64,000 nt of DNA from Spirosoma terrae (GCF_010435915.1 NZ_JAAFZH010000019.1:62001-126000); one strand, 5' to 3'. Numbered from the stretch's first letter, positions 43,666 to 53,344 are shown. Translations and numbers: made by a program. Notes: generated by a model not told the origin, from the letters alone.

Positions 43666-43818
43666 ATGCAGGAACTCCTTATTTTTCTGATTTTCGCCCT
43701 GGCCGTAGCGTACATGAGTTACCGGGCCTACACCAGTTTTTCAACTAAAAAAGACGGTTGCGGCAAGGGATGTGGCTGCGCAACTGATCCCAAATCGATC
43801 AGCAATAGATACCGTTAA
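43666..43818 (+). CDS. FeoB-associated Cys-rich membrane protein-like
   Basis: A 50-residue product starting MQELLIFLIFALAVAYMSYR with one membrane helix and a CGKGCGC tail. It matches the look of the FeoB-associated cysteine-rich proteins, usually next to ferrous iron transporters. No feoB is adjacent in this window. The tail cysteines could bind iron or another metal. Function inferred only. Confidence 0.75.
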   Translation: MQELLIFLIFALAVAYMSYRAYTSFSTKKDGCGKGCGCATDPKSISNRYR

Positions 43819-43873
43819 GTGAATATACGTTCACTCCGTTAACATTTTTCAAATCCGATAGTTTGTTGTTGCA

Positions 43874-45262
43874 GTGAATGCTCAACGACTCATCGGATTT
43901 TTCTTTATAGTAGCAGCCCTTATTACGGCCGCCAGTTGTAACCGTGTCCGGCCGAAACCGCCCGTAGCCAAGGAGTTTGAACCGGCCATTGAAGACCCTA
44001 TTTCCTACGTAGCAGGTCAGATCACATTCAACATTAAAGACTTAGAACACAAGATCAACAAATCACTGGGAGTAGTACTGGTGCCGGAAGAGACATTCGA
44101 AGGGAAGAAAGGCGAAGCCTGGCACCTTCGCGTAGAACGTACTGGCCCTGTTCGGATACGGTATGCCAATCGCCAGGTATCGTTTTCGGCTCCACTTCAG
44201 GTCTGGTACACTAATCCCATTGGCTTGAAAAAAGTGCGCAAGCGAAAACCTTTGTGTTCGCTGTCGGTAAACTTTGTCAGTCCGCTCGGCATATCGTCTA
44301 ACTGGCGGCTGACGACCCGCTCTCGTTTTGAGAATTACCAGTGGATCGATACGCCAACCGTACAATTGCTGGGCATAAAGATTGGGGTCCGAAAATTGGC
44401 CGAAAGCATTCTCGACAAGCGGAAAGCAGAGATTGAAGCCGCCATCGATAAAGTGGTTCACAGCGAGCTTCGACTTGATAAGTACGTCAGTAAGGTCTGG
44501 CGGGATATGCAGAAACCGCTACGTATAACCCGGAAACCGGAAGAAATCTGGATTGTTCCGAAACCGTTCAGCATTGCTGCAGCTCCTGTGTATGGGAATA
44601 AAAAACAAATTACAGTTCCGCTCCAGATCGCCTTTCGGGTAGAAACCCGGATAGGCCCCGCTCCTGAGATTACGGAGCTGGAACGTTTACCCAAGCTTTT
44701 GAAGCGGGCTAAAACGCCCGAATCCTCGCGGCTACAGGTGCGGGCCTTCATTCCTTTCGACGATGCGAACAGGGTATTAGCGCAGGCGCTGGATAACGAG
44801 AAGCTTAAGCTGGCCGGCGGAAAAATCAAGATTAAACAGGTGAACGTATATGGCGAAGGGCGTTCGATTATCCTGAAGACCGAAGTAGGCGGAGCCGTAA
44901 ACGGTACCCTCTATTTTCATGGGCAGCCCGTTTACGATACGTTAACCAATACGTTAAGAGTTCAATATCTTGATTTTGACGTTGACACAAAAGAGCGTCT
45001 GTTTGCCACAGCCGACTGGCTCCTGCACGATCATTTACGCGACACCCTCGAATCGGTCATGGTAGTTCCGCTACGTCATCAGATTTCCGAAATTCCGGGC
45101 AAGATTGAAACAGCCTTCGCGCGAGGGAAAGCCGGTCAGAAAACCAATCTTGACATTGATGCCTTCCGACTGGTTCCGCAGAAGGTGGTGGTTCGTCCAG
45201 AAGGGGTACAGGTTCTGATCAAAGTCGATTCGAAAGTGGCCGTTAACGTCCGAAAGCTCTGA
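43874..45262 (+). CDS. DUF4403 family lipoprotein
   Basis: 462 residues from a GTG start at 43874; no in-frame ATG precedes the signal sequence. The lipobox AASC gives lipidation near residue 22. The body shows DUF4403 elements (SYVAGQITFNIKDLEHKINK, PLQVWYTNPIG, LRVQYLDFDVDTKERLF) and repeats of beta-strand units resembling a tubular lipid-transfer-like fold. Function unknown, though this family belongs to envelope proteins of Bacteroidota. Convergent with alkA, 10 bp apart. Confidence 0.88.
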   Translation: MNAQRLIGFFFIVAALITAASCNRVRPKPPVAKEFEPAIEDPISYVAGQITFNIKDLEHKINKSLGVVLVPEETFEGKKGEAWHLRVERTGPVRIRYANRQVSFSAPLQVWYTNPIGLKKVRKRKPLCSLSVNFVSPLGISSNWRLTTRSRFENYQWIDTPTVQLLGIKIGVRKLAESILDKRKAEIEAAIDKVVHSELRLDKYVSKVWRDMQKPLRITRKPEEIWIVPKPFSIAAAPVYGNKKQITVPLQIAFRVETRIGPAPEITELERLPKLLKRAKTPESSRLQVRAFIPFDDANRVLAQALDNEKLKLAGGKIKIKQVNVYGEGRSIILKTEVGGAVNGTLYFHGQPVYDTLTNTLRVQYLDFDVDTKERLFATADWLLHDHLRDTLESVMVVPLRHQISEIPGKIETAFARGKAGQKTNLDIDAFRLVPQKVVVRPEGVQVLIKVDSKVAVNVRKL

Positions 45263-45272
45263 TACGTAGCGT

Positions 45273-45902
45273 TTACACCGGTTTCCAGCGCCACAAATAC
45301 CGACAGGCCGTGGTACGATGAGGTCGCCAGGCTTCAGCAATCCGATGTAGTACTTGATACAGTGCTTTACCCGACAAGCCATTGGTCTGTTCCGGATACG
45401 CCAGAATCATTCGCTGGCGGATCACCAGATCATCGATTGGGAATACATCGGGGCGATCCAGCACGAATATAAGCAGCATCTCAACTGTCCACCGCCCAAC
45501 TCCTTTAATGGGCAACAAGTACTGTACGACTTCCTCGTCAGTCATCGGATCGAAATGGGCACGATGCATCGGGTTCGTCAGCGAAAACTCGGCTACACTC
45601 TGCAAGTACTTTATTTTCTGGAACGATAGCCCGGCGCTACGTAGCTCTTCGGTCGTTTTGTTCAGCAACTCATCGGCATGTGGATATCCATCAGGAAATA
45701 ATTGACGAAACCGGGCAAAAATGGCATCGGCAGCCTTTACCGAAATCTGCTGAGAAACAATACTTTCGAGCAGGGCCAGATACACATCGTCGGCGTAATC
45801 GGTAAACACTTTAGGGAATGTCGTTTCGGCAATCATCGTTGCCATTACGGGGTCCAAAGCCAGATGATCGAGTGGTAAAGCGGGGTTAGGGTCTATCTGC
45901 AT
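45273..45902 (-). CDS. DNA-3-methyladenine glycosylase (AlkA-type HhH-GPD)
   Basis: 209 residues. HhH-GPD fold: LLESIVSQQISVKAADAIFA, hairpin IKGVGRWTVEMLLIFVLDR and catalytic aspartate in VFPIDDLVIRQ. It removes alkylated bases in base-excision repair. It lacks the N-terminal TBP-like domain of E. coli AlkA, which is common in short bacterial members. No Fe-S cluster cysteines. Confidence 0.92.
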   Translation of the reverse strand: MQIDPNPALPLDHLALDPVMATMIAETTFPKVFTDYADDVYLALLESIVSQQISVKAADAIFARFRQLFPDGYPHADELLNKTTEELRSAGLSFQKIKYLQSVAEFSLTNPMHRAHFDPMTDEEVVQYLLPIKGVGRWTVEMLLIFVLDRPDVFPIDDLVIRQRMILAYPEQTNGLSGKALYQVLHRIAEAWRPHRTTACRYLWRWKPV

Positions 45903-46087
45903 AAAGTCTCGTCGATACGTATTGGCTAAGCCAATCCTGCCTTAGAAACAACGGGCAGCTGTTCTTAATTCGCCATTGCCGCTAAAGAATAGCCTGTTAT
46001 CTGATGTGATTCCAGATCAGCATGAGTAACCAGCCAAGTATGTCATTCTTTAGATAGAGTAGAACTTTTCAGCATTAAACTACCAGG

Positions 46088-46774
46088 ATGACGTTCAAAT
46101 GGATAAGGTCGGTGAAACACCCAGTCAGCGCCTGGGTGGTCTCCATGCTACTCATTTCAGCAACTCAGACGCTGAGTATACACGCAACAATGGCGCAATC
46201 GACCGTCAAAGCGGTTTCTCTCTTCGACGGTAAAACGCTGACCGGCTGGAAAACCGTCGATCCGGCTTATAGCAAGCTGTGGTTTGTAAAAGATAGTGTC
46301 ATCCGAAGTGGGGATGGTCTCAATAAAATACCCGACAATACGTATTTACACACGACAAAAGAATACGGCGACTTCGAATTTCGCTGCCTGTTTCGTTTGT
46401 CAGGCGATCCGAAGACGGGGATGATTAACAGTGGCATTCAGTATCGCTCCATCCTTGAAGGAAGCAAAATTATTGGGTATCAGGCTGATATTGGCAACGG
46501 TTTCTGGGGCGATTTATACGACGAACACCGTCGGGAGAAATTGGTAAGTGGCGATTTGAGTATCCTGAAACGGATTCTAAACGAAGACGGCTGGAATAGC
46601 TACATCATCCGCTGCAAAGGTAATCACCACGAATTGTATATCAACGGCGTAAAAACCTGCGACTATATCGAAAAAGACAGTAAAATCCCTCAAAAAGGGG
46701 TCATAGCGGTTCAAATTCATAGCGGAGGTGTCGCTCAGGTAGAATTCCGGGACCTGACGATAACTGAGCTTTAA
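46088..46774 (+). CDS. Exported DUF1080 (3-keto-disaccharide hydrolase) protein
   Basis: 228 residues, signal peptide to about residue 36 (ending near MAQ). The DUF1080 beta-jellyroll is intact: SLFDGKTLTGWKTV, YGDFEFRCLFRLSG, MINSGIQYRSI, GFWGDLYDEHRRE, SYIIRCKGNHHELYINGVK, VIAVQIHSGG and EFRDLTIT. Some characterised members hydrolyse 3-keto-disaccharides. It opens a set of three exported genes with the cupredoxin-dehydrogenase and the FG-GAP protein (63 and about 97 bp gaps). Confidence 0.93.
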   Translation: MTFKWIRSVKHPVSAWVVSMLLISATQTLSIHATMAQSTVKAVSLFDGKTLTGWKTVDPAYSKLWFVKDSVIRSGDGLNKIPDNTYLHTTKEYGDFEFRCLFRLSGDPKTGMINSGIQYRSILEGSKIIGYQADIGNGFWGDLYDEHRREKLVSGDLSILKRILNEDGWNSYIIRCKGNHHELYINGVKTCDYIEKDSKIPQKGVIAVQIHSGGVAQVEFRDLTITEL

Positions 46775-46836
46775 TTCCCGTTTGAGTACGTACTACCTTA
46801 AAACTCCTGTTTACCCTAGATGCCTATTCTATTCCT

Positions 46837-49707
46837 ATGCTGAATTCTCGTCTTAAAACACTGCTGATTACGACCCTACTCTGCATTCCAGGTGCATATG
46901 GTGTCGCCCAAACCAGTAAAAACAAGCCTGCTCCCGATACGGCCAGAGTCGAACGCGATTTTCAACTGGAAGCCACCATGCTGGGCTTTTTCGCGAAAGA
47001 CGGCGCCCGAAATCCTACGCTGAAAGCAAATAAAGGGGATCTTGTACGGATCACCATCACAAACGGTGAAGTCATGACCCATGATATCGCGCTGGAAAAA
47101 CTGGGGCTTAAGAGCAAGACACTACAGGACAAAGGTTCCAAAACCAGCATTACGTTCCGAGCCGACAAAAGCGATACGTATTACTGTACCGTTCCTGGAC
47201 ACCGGGCGGCCGGTATGGTTGGGAACTTTGACGTAGTGGAGGGTACTATTTCCAACGCAACCGTTGCCGGACAGATCCCAATGAAAAACGGTAAGCCCAT
47301 TAATCTGAATTTCGAAGACGGTACGTTAAACGATTGGACCGCAACCGGTGATGCCTTCACTCATGCCGTTTTTGCCCAGGACGACCCGTCGCCCATCCAT
47401 GAAAAAGAGATGCATATCGGTTTCGATGGCAAGTACTTTCTAAGCAGTGGCGGCACCACCAATTACAAGCAAGTCGGTACGTTGACATCGGTACCCTTCA
47501 CAGTAACGCAGCCTTTTGCTGCTTTTAAGGTATCGGGAGGAGCCTTACAGGATACGCGGGTCGAACTGGTTCAGGCCAGCACGAACAAGGTTATTTTTCA
47601 CAGCACCGGGCAGGGTCGCGCTACGCTTCAGCCGGTTGTAGTTGAGTTGCAACCGTATCTGAATCAGGATATATACATCCGAATTATTGACAACGAAACC
47701 GGTATTTCACAAATCCCATACATTCCCAATGACAAATGGGCGCACATCAATTTCGATGATTTTCTCTTCTACCCTACCCGCCCGAACTTCCCGAACGAAC
47801 TGAAGCAGAAAGATATCATTGTCCTGCCACCGCTCGACCCAGTGCTGAATGCCGGGCTTTCGGGTGTCAAAGCGGCTCAGGCCATGACGCCCCCTAAGGG
47901 TTTCCGTATTTCGCTGGCAGCCGCTGAACCCGACATTGTCAAACCCATTTGCTATACCATCGACTGGCGAGGTCGACTCTGGGTAGTCGAATCACACACT
48001 TACCCCGTTCCGGCTCCCGAGGGGCAGGGTCGCGACCGCATTCTGATTTTCGAAGACACTAACGGCGACGGTACGCTTGATAAGAAAAAAGTGTTCACGG
48101 AAGGTCTGAATCTGGTCAGCGGTATTGAAGTAGGCATGGGCGGTGTCTGGCTCGGTGCGGCTCCTTATCTGCTGTTTATTCCGACCGACTTCAAAAACGA
48201 CAAACCGACTGGCGCACCCCAAAAATTGCTCGATGGCTGGGGACGAGAAGATACGCACGAAACGCTGAACAGTCTGCGCTGGGGACCCGACGGCTGGCTG
48301 TATGGCACCCATGGCGTGTTTACCCACTCGAATGTCGGTAAGCCGGGCGCTCCCGATTCGGAACGAACGAAGCTAAACGCAGGTGTCTGGCGCTACCACC
48401 CTACCACCCAGAAATTCGAATTATTTGCCGAAGGCACCAGTAATCCCTGGGGCCTCGATTTCAACGAGTACGGTCATGCCTTCATTACGGCCTGCGTAAT
48501 TCCGCATATGTACCACATGATTCAGGGTGGTCGGTACCAGCGGCAGGCCGGTAAGCATTTCAACCCGTACACCTACGACGATATTAAAACCCACGCCGAT
48601 CACGTTCACTGGGTTGGCGAGCGGGGACCACACGCGGGCAATTTCCGGTCAGGCTCAGCGGGTGGCGGACACGCGCATTCGGGCGCTATGATCTACCTCG
48701 GCAATAGCTGGCCGCAGGAATACCGTAACGATATTTTCATGAACAATATAAACGGTGCGAAGTTGAATCAGGACCATCCAACCCGTTCTGGATCAGGCTA
48801 TGTGGTCACCCATAAACCCGATTTTATGCCCATGAACGATTCCTGGTCGCAATGGCTGAATATGAAATACGACGCCAGTGGTTCGGTCTGGGCCATCGAC
48901 TGGTACGACAAAAATCAATGCCATAGCCCGAATCCTGACGTTCACGACAAGACGATGGGCCGCATTTTCAAAATAACCCACGACAACGACAAATGGGTGC
49001 AGGTCGATTTATCGAAAGCATCAGATATGGAGTTGGTCAATGCGCAACTGAACGGAAACGACTGGTACGTCCGTCAGGCACGGTTACTCTTACAGGAACG
49101 TGGTGGCAGTAAAAAAGTCCACAAAGCGCTAAAAGACATCCTGGCGAAAAACCCGGATGCTACGCGTAAACTTCGTGCGCTTTGGGCATTGCACGTAACC
49201 AATGGACTGACTGAACAGGATTTAAACACCCTGCTTTCCAACGAAGACGAATATGTCAGAAGCTGGGCGATTCAGTTGCTTACGGAGGATAAAACCGTAT
49301 CGCCCGAAACGCTGAAAAAGCTGGCTACCTTGGCTCAGAACGACAATTCTGCGTTGGTTCGGCTCTATCTGGCTTCCGCTATGGGGCGTCTGGAACCGGC
49401 TCAACGGTGGGACGTAGTGGATGCACTCGTTCAGAAAGCTACCGATAAAGACGACCATAACTTGCCGCTGATGGTGTGGTACGCAGCCGAACCATTAGCG
49501 GCTGTCGATATGAAACGGGCGCTCGAACTAGGACAGAAATCGAAGATGCCGAAGCACCTGCCTTATATGATCCAACGTATTGGAGCGATTGGTTCTGATG
49601 AATCTAAAAAACTACTAAAAGAGCTGAACGACCGGGTTGGCAAGCTGGAGCATTCGCACGAAAATCATGAACTTCAGGCATTGATTGCCAAAGCACTAGA
49701 GGACTAG
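46837..49707 (+). CDS. Cupredoxin-fused PVC-type membrane-bound dehydrogenase
   Basis: 956 residues. Signal peptide, then a plastocyanin-like domain at about 40-135 with type 1 copper ligands H82, C117, H122 and M127 (DIALEKL, YYCTVPGHRAAGMVG). A jellyroll linker follows (about 150-310). Then a beta-propeller dehydrogenase of the PVC membrane-bound type (GRLWVVESHTYPVPAPEGQG, IFEDTNGDGTLDKKKVF, PWGLDFNEYGHAF) and C-terminal HEAT-like repeats (690-940). No CxxCH, unlike the paralogue at 34291; the copper domain replaces cytochrome c as electron acceptor. This pairing is unusual. Confidence 0.93.
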   Translation: MLNSRLKTLLITTLLCIPGAYGVAQTSKNKPAPDTARVERDFQLEATMLGFFAKDGARNPTLKANKGDLVRITITNGEVMTHDIALEKLGLKSKTLQDKGSKTSITFRADKSDTYYCTVPGHRAAGMVGNFDVVEGTISNATVAGQIPMKNGKPINLNFEDGTLNDWTATGDAFTHAVFAQDDPSPIHEKEMHIGFDGKYFLSSGGTTNYKQVGTLTSVPFTVTQPFAAFKVSGGALQDTRVELVQASTNKVIFHSTGQGRATLQPVVVELQPYLNQDIYIRIIDNETGISQIPYIPNDKWAHINFDDFLFYPTRPNFPNELKQKDIIVLPPLDPVLNAGLSGVKAAQAMTPPKGFRISLAAAEPDIVKPICYTIDWRGRLWVVESHTYPVPAPEGQGRDRILIFEDTNGDGTLDKKKVFTEGLNLVSGIEVGMGGVWLGAAPYLLFIPTDFKNDKPTGAPQKLLDGWGREDTHETLNSLRWGPDGWLYGTHGVFTHSNVGKPGAPDSERTKLNAGVWRYHPTTQKFELFAEGTSNPWGLDFNEYGHAFITACVIPHMYHMIQGGRYQRQAGKHFNPYTYDDIKTHADHVHWVGERGPHAGNFRSGSAGGGHAHSGAMIYLGNSWPQEYRNDIFMNNINGAKLNQDHPTRSGSGYVVTHKPDFMPMNDSWSQWLNMKYDASGSVWAIDWYDKNQCHSPNPDVHDKTMGRIFKITHDNDKWVQVDLSKASDMELVNAQLNGNDWYVRQARLLLQERGGSKKVHKALKDILAKNPDATRKLRALWALHVTNGLTEQDLNTLLSNEDEYVRSWAIQLLTEDKTVSPETLKKLATLAQNDNSALVRLYLASAMGRLEPAQRWDVVDALVQKATDKDDHNLPLMVWYAAEPLAAVDMKRALELGQKSKMPKHLPYMIQRIGAIGSDESKKLLKELNDRVGKLEHSHENHELQALIAKALED

Positions 49708-49744
49708 TATTAAATTGATAGAATACGGATGATTGTTATGATTT

Positions 49745-49786
49745 ACGCAGATCATGATTAATCCTAACAATCATATTCATCTGCGT
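49745..49786. repeat. Inverted repeat, family 2, copy 1
   Basis: Arms ACGCAGAT/ATCTGCGT with an inner ATGATT/AATCAT stem, 18 bp before the FG-GAP start. It shares its word order (TATGATTT, ATCAT, AATCAT, GCGTT) with the larger palindrome at 63180-63265. Confidence 0.65.
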
Positions 49787-49804
49787 TTTATAATCGACGA
49801 ATGT

Positions 49805-51049
49805 ATGAAAGCAATCACAATAACAGGAGCTCTACTTTGCTGCTGGCTCACGGCTGCTTACAGTCAGGACAAAACATTGATGAAGGTTCGGGAGCAACAG
49901 GCCGCAGCCGCCAGTACCGAACGAGCAGCCAATGCGGCTGCTCCCGAAGGAAATTTCAAGAAGACGACCCTCACCAGAGATTTTATCTCGGAGGGGGCAG
50001 CCGTGGCCGATTTGAATAAAGACGGCAAAATGGATATTGTCGCTGGTTATTACTGGTTCGAAGCCCCCAACTGGACCCGGCACGAGATGGCACCATCCCG
50101 CACCTATGATCCCCGAAAAGAGTACAGCGACTCGTTTCTCAATCTGGGTATGGACGTCAATCAGGATGGCTGGGATGATGTAGTGATAATCGATTTTCCC
50201 GGAAAACCCGGTTTCTGGTTCGAGAACCCAAAAAATAAGCAGTCGGGGCCCTGGAGAAAACATATTCTTGCCGATTCGATGGGCATCGCCAATGAGTCGC
50301 CCGGCTTTATTGATATCGACGGTGATGGGCGGCTCGATATTCTGTGTGGTGATAAAGATAAAAAGCAGATCGTCTGGCTAAAAGCCCCTTCTAAACCCGG
50401 CGATACCCGATGGGAACGCTTCCCACTCAGCCAGGAGAACGTACCGGGGACCGAAATTTTTTCACACGGCATTGGTTACGGCGACATCGATAAAGATGGC
50501 ATTAACGACGTAGTGGTTCGGGAAGGCTGGTTTAAGGGGACACCCGATAAAAAAGCAGGAAACTGGGTTTTTCATCCGGCCAATCTGGGCGAACCCTGTT
50601 CACACATGCAGGTGCTGGACGTTAATGACGATGGTAAAAACGACGTAGTGAGTGCATCTGGGCATGCGCTTGGGATCTGGTGGCACGAACAAATCACGGA
50701 TGAGCAAGGCCAGATTAACTTCAAAACACACCTAATGAGTAATACAACAGCCCAGACTCACTCGTCGATTATGGCTGATCTGAATGGCGATGGCCGACCC
50801 GATTACATAACGGGTAAGCGATTCCTGGCCCACCACGGTCGCGATCCCGGCGACAGTGACGCCCCTATTCTGCTGTGGTTTGAGTTCATGCCCGGCAAAG
50901 CGCCCTATTACAAAGAGCACGTTATCGATAACGATTCTGGCTCAGGGCTCAACGTAACAATACACGACATGAACGGTGATAAAAAACCAGACATTATTGT
51001 CGCCAACAAAAACGGGGTTTATCTTTTTGAAAACAACATCCGGAAATAG
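49805..51049 (+). CDS. FG-GAP/VCBS repeat exported protein
   Basis: From ATG 49805 (the frame opens 17 codons before it) 414 residues with signal peptide MKAITITGALLCCWLTAAYS. Multiple calcium-type repeat units are seen: AVADLNKDGKMDIVAG, GMDVNQDGWDDVVI, FIDIDGDGRLDILCGD, GYGDIDKDGINDVVV, MADLNGDGRPDYITG and NGDKKPDIIVAN. These D-x-D/N-x-D-G loops build a beta-propeller binding calcium. Third member of the exported DUF1080/cupredoxin set; ligand unknown. Confidence 0.92.
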   Translation: MKAITITGALLCCWLTAAYSQDKTLMKVREQQAAAASTERAANAAAPEGNFKKTTLTRDFISEGAAVADLNKDGKMDIVAGYYWFEAPNWTRHEMAPSRTYDPRKEYSDSFLNLGMDVNQDGWDDVVIIDFPGKPGFWFENPKNKQSGPWRKHILADSMGIANESPGFIDIDGDGRLDILCGDKDKKQIVWLKAPSKPGDTRWERFPLSQENVPGTEIFSHGIGYGDIDKDGINDVVVREGWFKGTPDKKAGNWVFHPANLGEPCSHMQVLDVNDDGKNDVVSASGHALGIWWHEQITDEQGQINFKTHLMSNTTAQTHSSIMADLNGDGRPDYITGKRFLAHHGRDPGDSDAPILLWFEFMPGKAPYYKEHVIDNDSGSGLNVTIHDMNGDKKPDIIVANKNGVYLFENNIRK

Positions 51050-51075
51050 AAAGCCTACATATTTTTGATGGTATT

Positions 51076-51135
51076 CAACGTAACGGGTTCGTGATGGCAG
51101 GTTATTACACCTATTATCACAAACCCGTTACGTTG
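51076..51135. terminator. Bidirectional terminator, convergent genes
   Basis: A 14-bp perfect outer stem (51076-51089 with 51122-51135), one C-A mismatch and a 5-bp inner stem. It separates the FG-GAP gene from AraC-SDR cassette 2. Confidence 0.75.
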
Positions 51136-51149
51136 TTGATTAATCTTAT

Positions 51150-51902
51150 CTACAAGCCCATACCACCGGTTAGCTCAATCCGCTGACCGTTGATCCATTT
51201 GGCTTCTTCGCTACACAGAAACGCTACGACACCACCAATATCATCGGGTAGCCCAACCCGGCCCAATGCGGTGGCCTGTGCTACGTAGGCCCGCATCTCT
51301 GGCGTATCGGTCATCGCTCCTCCGCCAAACACCGCGCCGGGAGCTACTACGTTGGCCGAAATCCCACGCGATCCCAGCTCCAGTGCCAGATAACGGGTCA
51401 ACACGTCTACGGCTCCTTTCATGACCGCATAGGCCGAGGCCCCCGCAAACGAGTAGCGCGTAACACCCGACGTTATATTGATGATCCGTCCACCATCATG
51501 TAGGAAAGGTAATGCTTTTTGGGTCAGAAAATAAACACCTTTCAAATGGATATTCAGCATCTGATCGAACTGGGATTCGGTCGTCTGGGCAAATGGTGCA
51601 GTCAGGCTCGTTCCGGCATTATTGATCAGGAAATCGAAGCGGTCAACGCCAAACGTTGCCGACAAGGTGGTTTTAAGTTGTTCGAAAAAGGCATCGAAAC
51701 CCGCCAGATCCGCCGTATTCAATTGAAGCGCTACGGCTTTCTGCCCCAACGCTTCGATCTCAGCAACGGTCGATTGGGCTTCCGCCTGTTGCGTATGATA
51801 GGTTAGTACGACGTTAATTCCTTTTTGCGCCAGACTCAGCGCCATATTTTTGCCTATACCCCGGCTACCGCCGGTCACTATGGCTATTTTCGTTGTTTGC
51901 AT
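51150..51902 (-). CDS. Short-chain dehydrogenase/reductase (cassette 2)
   Basis: The frame opens at 51932; MQTTKIAIVTGGSRGIGKN from ATG 51902 fits the paralogue (250 residues). NNAGTS, catalytic YAVMK and LTGGMGL are present. A near-consensus -7 element (GACCTTTG on the minus strand) precedes it, as in cassette 1. Its regulator lies 87 bp upstream. The catalytic tyrosine segment reads SAYAVMKGA, where cassette 1 has YAVYASLKGA. Confidence 0.92.
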   Translation of the reverse strand: MQTTKIAIVTGGSRGIGKNMALSLAQKGINVVLTYHTQQAEAQSTVAEIEALGQKAVALQLNTADLAGFDAFFEQLKTTLSATFGVDRFDFLINNAGTSLTAPFAQTTESQFDQMLNIHLKGVYFLTQKALPFLHDGGRIINITSGVTRYSFAGASAYAVMKGAVDVLTRYLALELGSRGISANVVAPGAVFGGGAMTDTPEMRAYVAQATALGRVGLPDDIGGVVAFLCSEEAKWINGQRIELTGGMGL

Positions 51903-51989
51903 TGGTTTTCTGACGTAATAAATACGTAGCAAAGGTCGGCCAGTCGATCCAATGGACTTTTGTAGAAGTCAATCCGTTTTTTGTAGGTT

Positions 51990-52931
51990 TCAAACCAACA
52001 CCTGATGCCGATAAGCGCCGGGTGCTAAAGCCAATTGCTGCTTGAAGAATTTCGAAAAGTGGGCTACATCCGTAAAGCCAAGACTGTCAGCTACATCGGC
52101 AATGGTCCAGTCAGGTTGTTTCAGTAATCGTTTGGCTTCCTGCATGAGTCGCTGGCTAATCAGTTCCGTTGTTGTGCGGCCCGTTGTTTCTTTCAGCACT
52201 TTGTTCAGGTGATTCACGTGTACCGCCAGTTGATCGGCATATTCTTTGGCGGTACGTAGCCGCAATTGCTGGGCTGGGTTGTCAATGGGAAACTGGCGCT
52301 CCAGCAATTCCATAAACAAGGAAGACACGCGCGCCGAAGCACCGAGCGCGGGCTGTGATACGGGAGCTGGTTGCAATTTTTGCCCGAAATGAATCAGTTC
52401 CAGTACGTAGGTACGTAGCAAATCGTACTTGTAGACGTAGGAAGACGATAGTTCCTCCTGCATCCGCTCAAAGATAGACTCCACCCGAGCCACGTCCTCA
52501 GCCGACAGTTGAAATACTGGAAATCCACCCGCTTTGAAAATAGGTAATTCGTCCAGAACGACACCACTCTTCACAGGGAGTAAAAACTCTGCCGAAAAAA
52601 CGCAACCGGTCGTGTCTTCTTCCGAATACTGTGGAGTCCAGTAGAAGGGAATTTTAGGTGTTGAAAAGATAAGCGCATTCGGCTCTATATCAATTACTTT
52701 GTCGGCATACTCGGCCCGGCTATATCCGCGCAACAGGCTTATTTTGTAATTATACCGACAGGGGTAAGCCGTCAAGGAATCGTTTCGTACACTTTTCAGC
52801 AATTCGTTGGACGCAAAGACGTTGAACATCCCTGACTCAGGCAGGCTTTGCACAGGCGATCTTAGGGTACAGTCTATGGTTGAGGATTGGGTTTCCTGAA
52901 GGAGGTAATTATCCGGCAAAGCAGCATTCAT
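51990..52931 (-). CDS. AraC-family transcriptional regulator (cassette 2)
   Basis: 313 residues. Sensor and HTH regions match those of AraC 22634-23563 almost block for block (SRAEYADKVIDIEPNALIF, KSGVVLDELPIFK, LAVHVNHLNKVLKETTGRTT, DSLGFTDVAHFSKFFKQQ). It probably drives the downstream SDR. The two cassettes are about 28 kb apart and in opposite orientation, so tandem duplication is unlikely to be recent. Confidence 0.93.
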   Translation of the reverse strand: MNAALPDNYLLQETQSSTIDCTLRSPVQSLPESGMFNVFASNELLKSVRNDSLTAYPCRYNYKISLLRGYSRAEYADKVIDIEPNALIFSTPKIPFYWTPQYSEEDTTGCVFSAEFLLPVKSGVVLDELPIFKAGGFPVFQLSAEDVARVESIFERMQEELSSSYVYKYDLLRTYVLELIHFGQKLQPAPVSQPALGASARVSSLFMELLERQFPIDNPAQQLRLRTAKEYADQLAVHVNHLNKVLKETTGRTTTELISQRLMQEAKRLLKQPDWTIADVADSLGFTDVAHFSKFFKQQLALAPGAYRHQVLV

Positions 52932-53047
52932 ACGACTACGTTACGTTGATCTGAACGAACCAGTAGGCTCTTGCTACGTAACACAGTAACTTTCTTTTTA
53001 GTGTCGGCGTAGCGCCAACAACGACGGTTAAAACGGGTTAAGTAGGC

Positions 53048-53344
53048 ATGCAGGAGGAACGTAGTGATCGGCAATGGCAAATCATCGACATACCCACCAG
53101 GGAATTCAGTACTCGACTTGATGAGCATCTAACCAGTCATGCATCGGCTGGTACGTTGTTCTCCCGGCTGGCGGTTATTCATCAGGTTGCTAAAGCGTAT
53201 GCGGTTGAGGCTGCGCGTCAGTTATCCCCCAATCTACAGCCAGCCGATGTAGAAATCGAAGAAATCACCGACCCGCCTATGTACGGCTACGTTCTGGATG
53301 ATGACCCGGTCGTTATCCAGTTCAGTTACAGCCAATCTAACTAA
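53048..53344 (+). CDS. Small conserved-looking protein of unknown function
   Basis: 98 residues, no signal peptide and no recognised domain. The composition is gene-like (IDIPTREFSTRLDEHL, RLAVIHQVAKAYAVEAARQL, EIEEITDPPMYGY). A perfect palindromic terminator begins inside its stop codon, which supports a real transcript ending there. It is divergent from AraC 2. Confidence is moderate because no family is seen. Confidence 0.6.
   Translation: MQEERSDRQWQIIDIPTREFSTRLDEHLTSHASAGTLFSRLAVIHQVAKAYAVEAARQLSPNLQPADVEIEEITDPPMYGYVLDDDPVVIQFSYSQSN

Noticed and set aside
51930..51937. GACCTTTG before cassette 2 SDR as a full promoter
   Set aside because: First base departs from TAnnTTTG and no TTG spacing is seen; kept only as a weak parallel with cassette 1.
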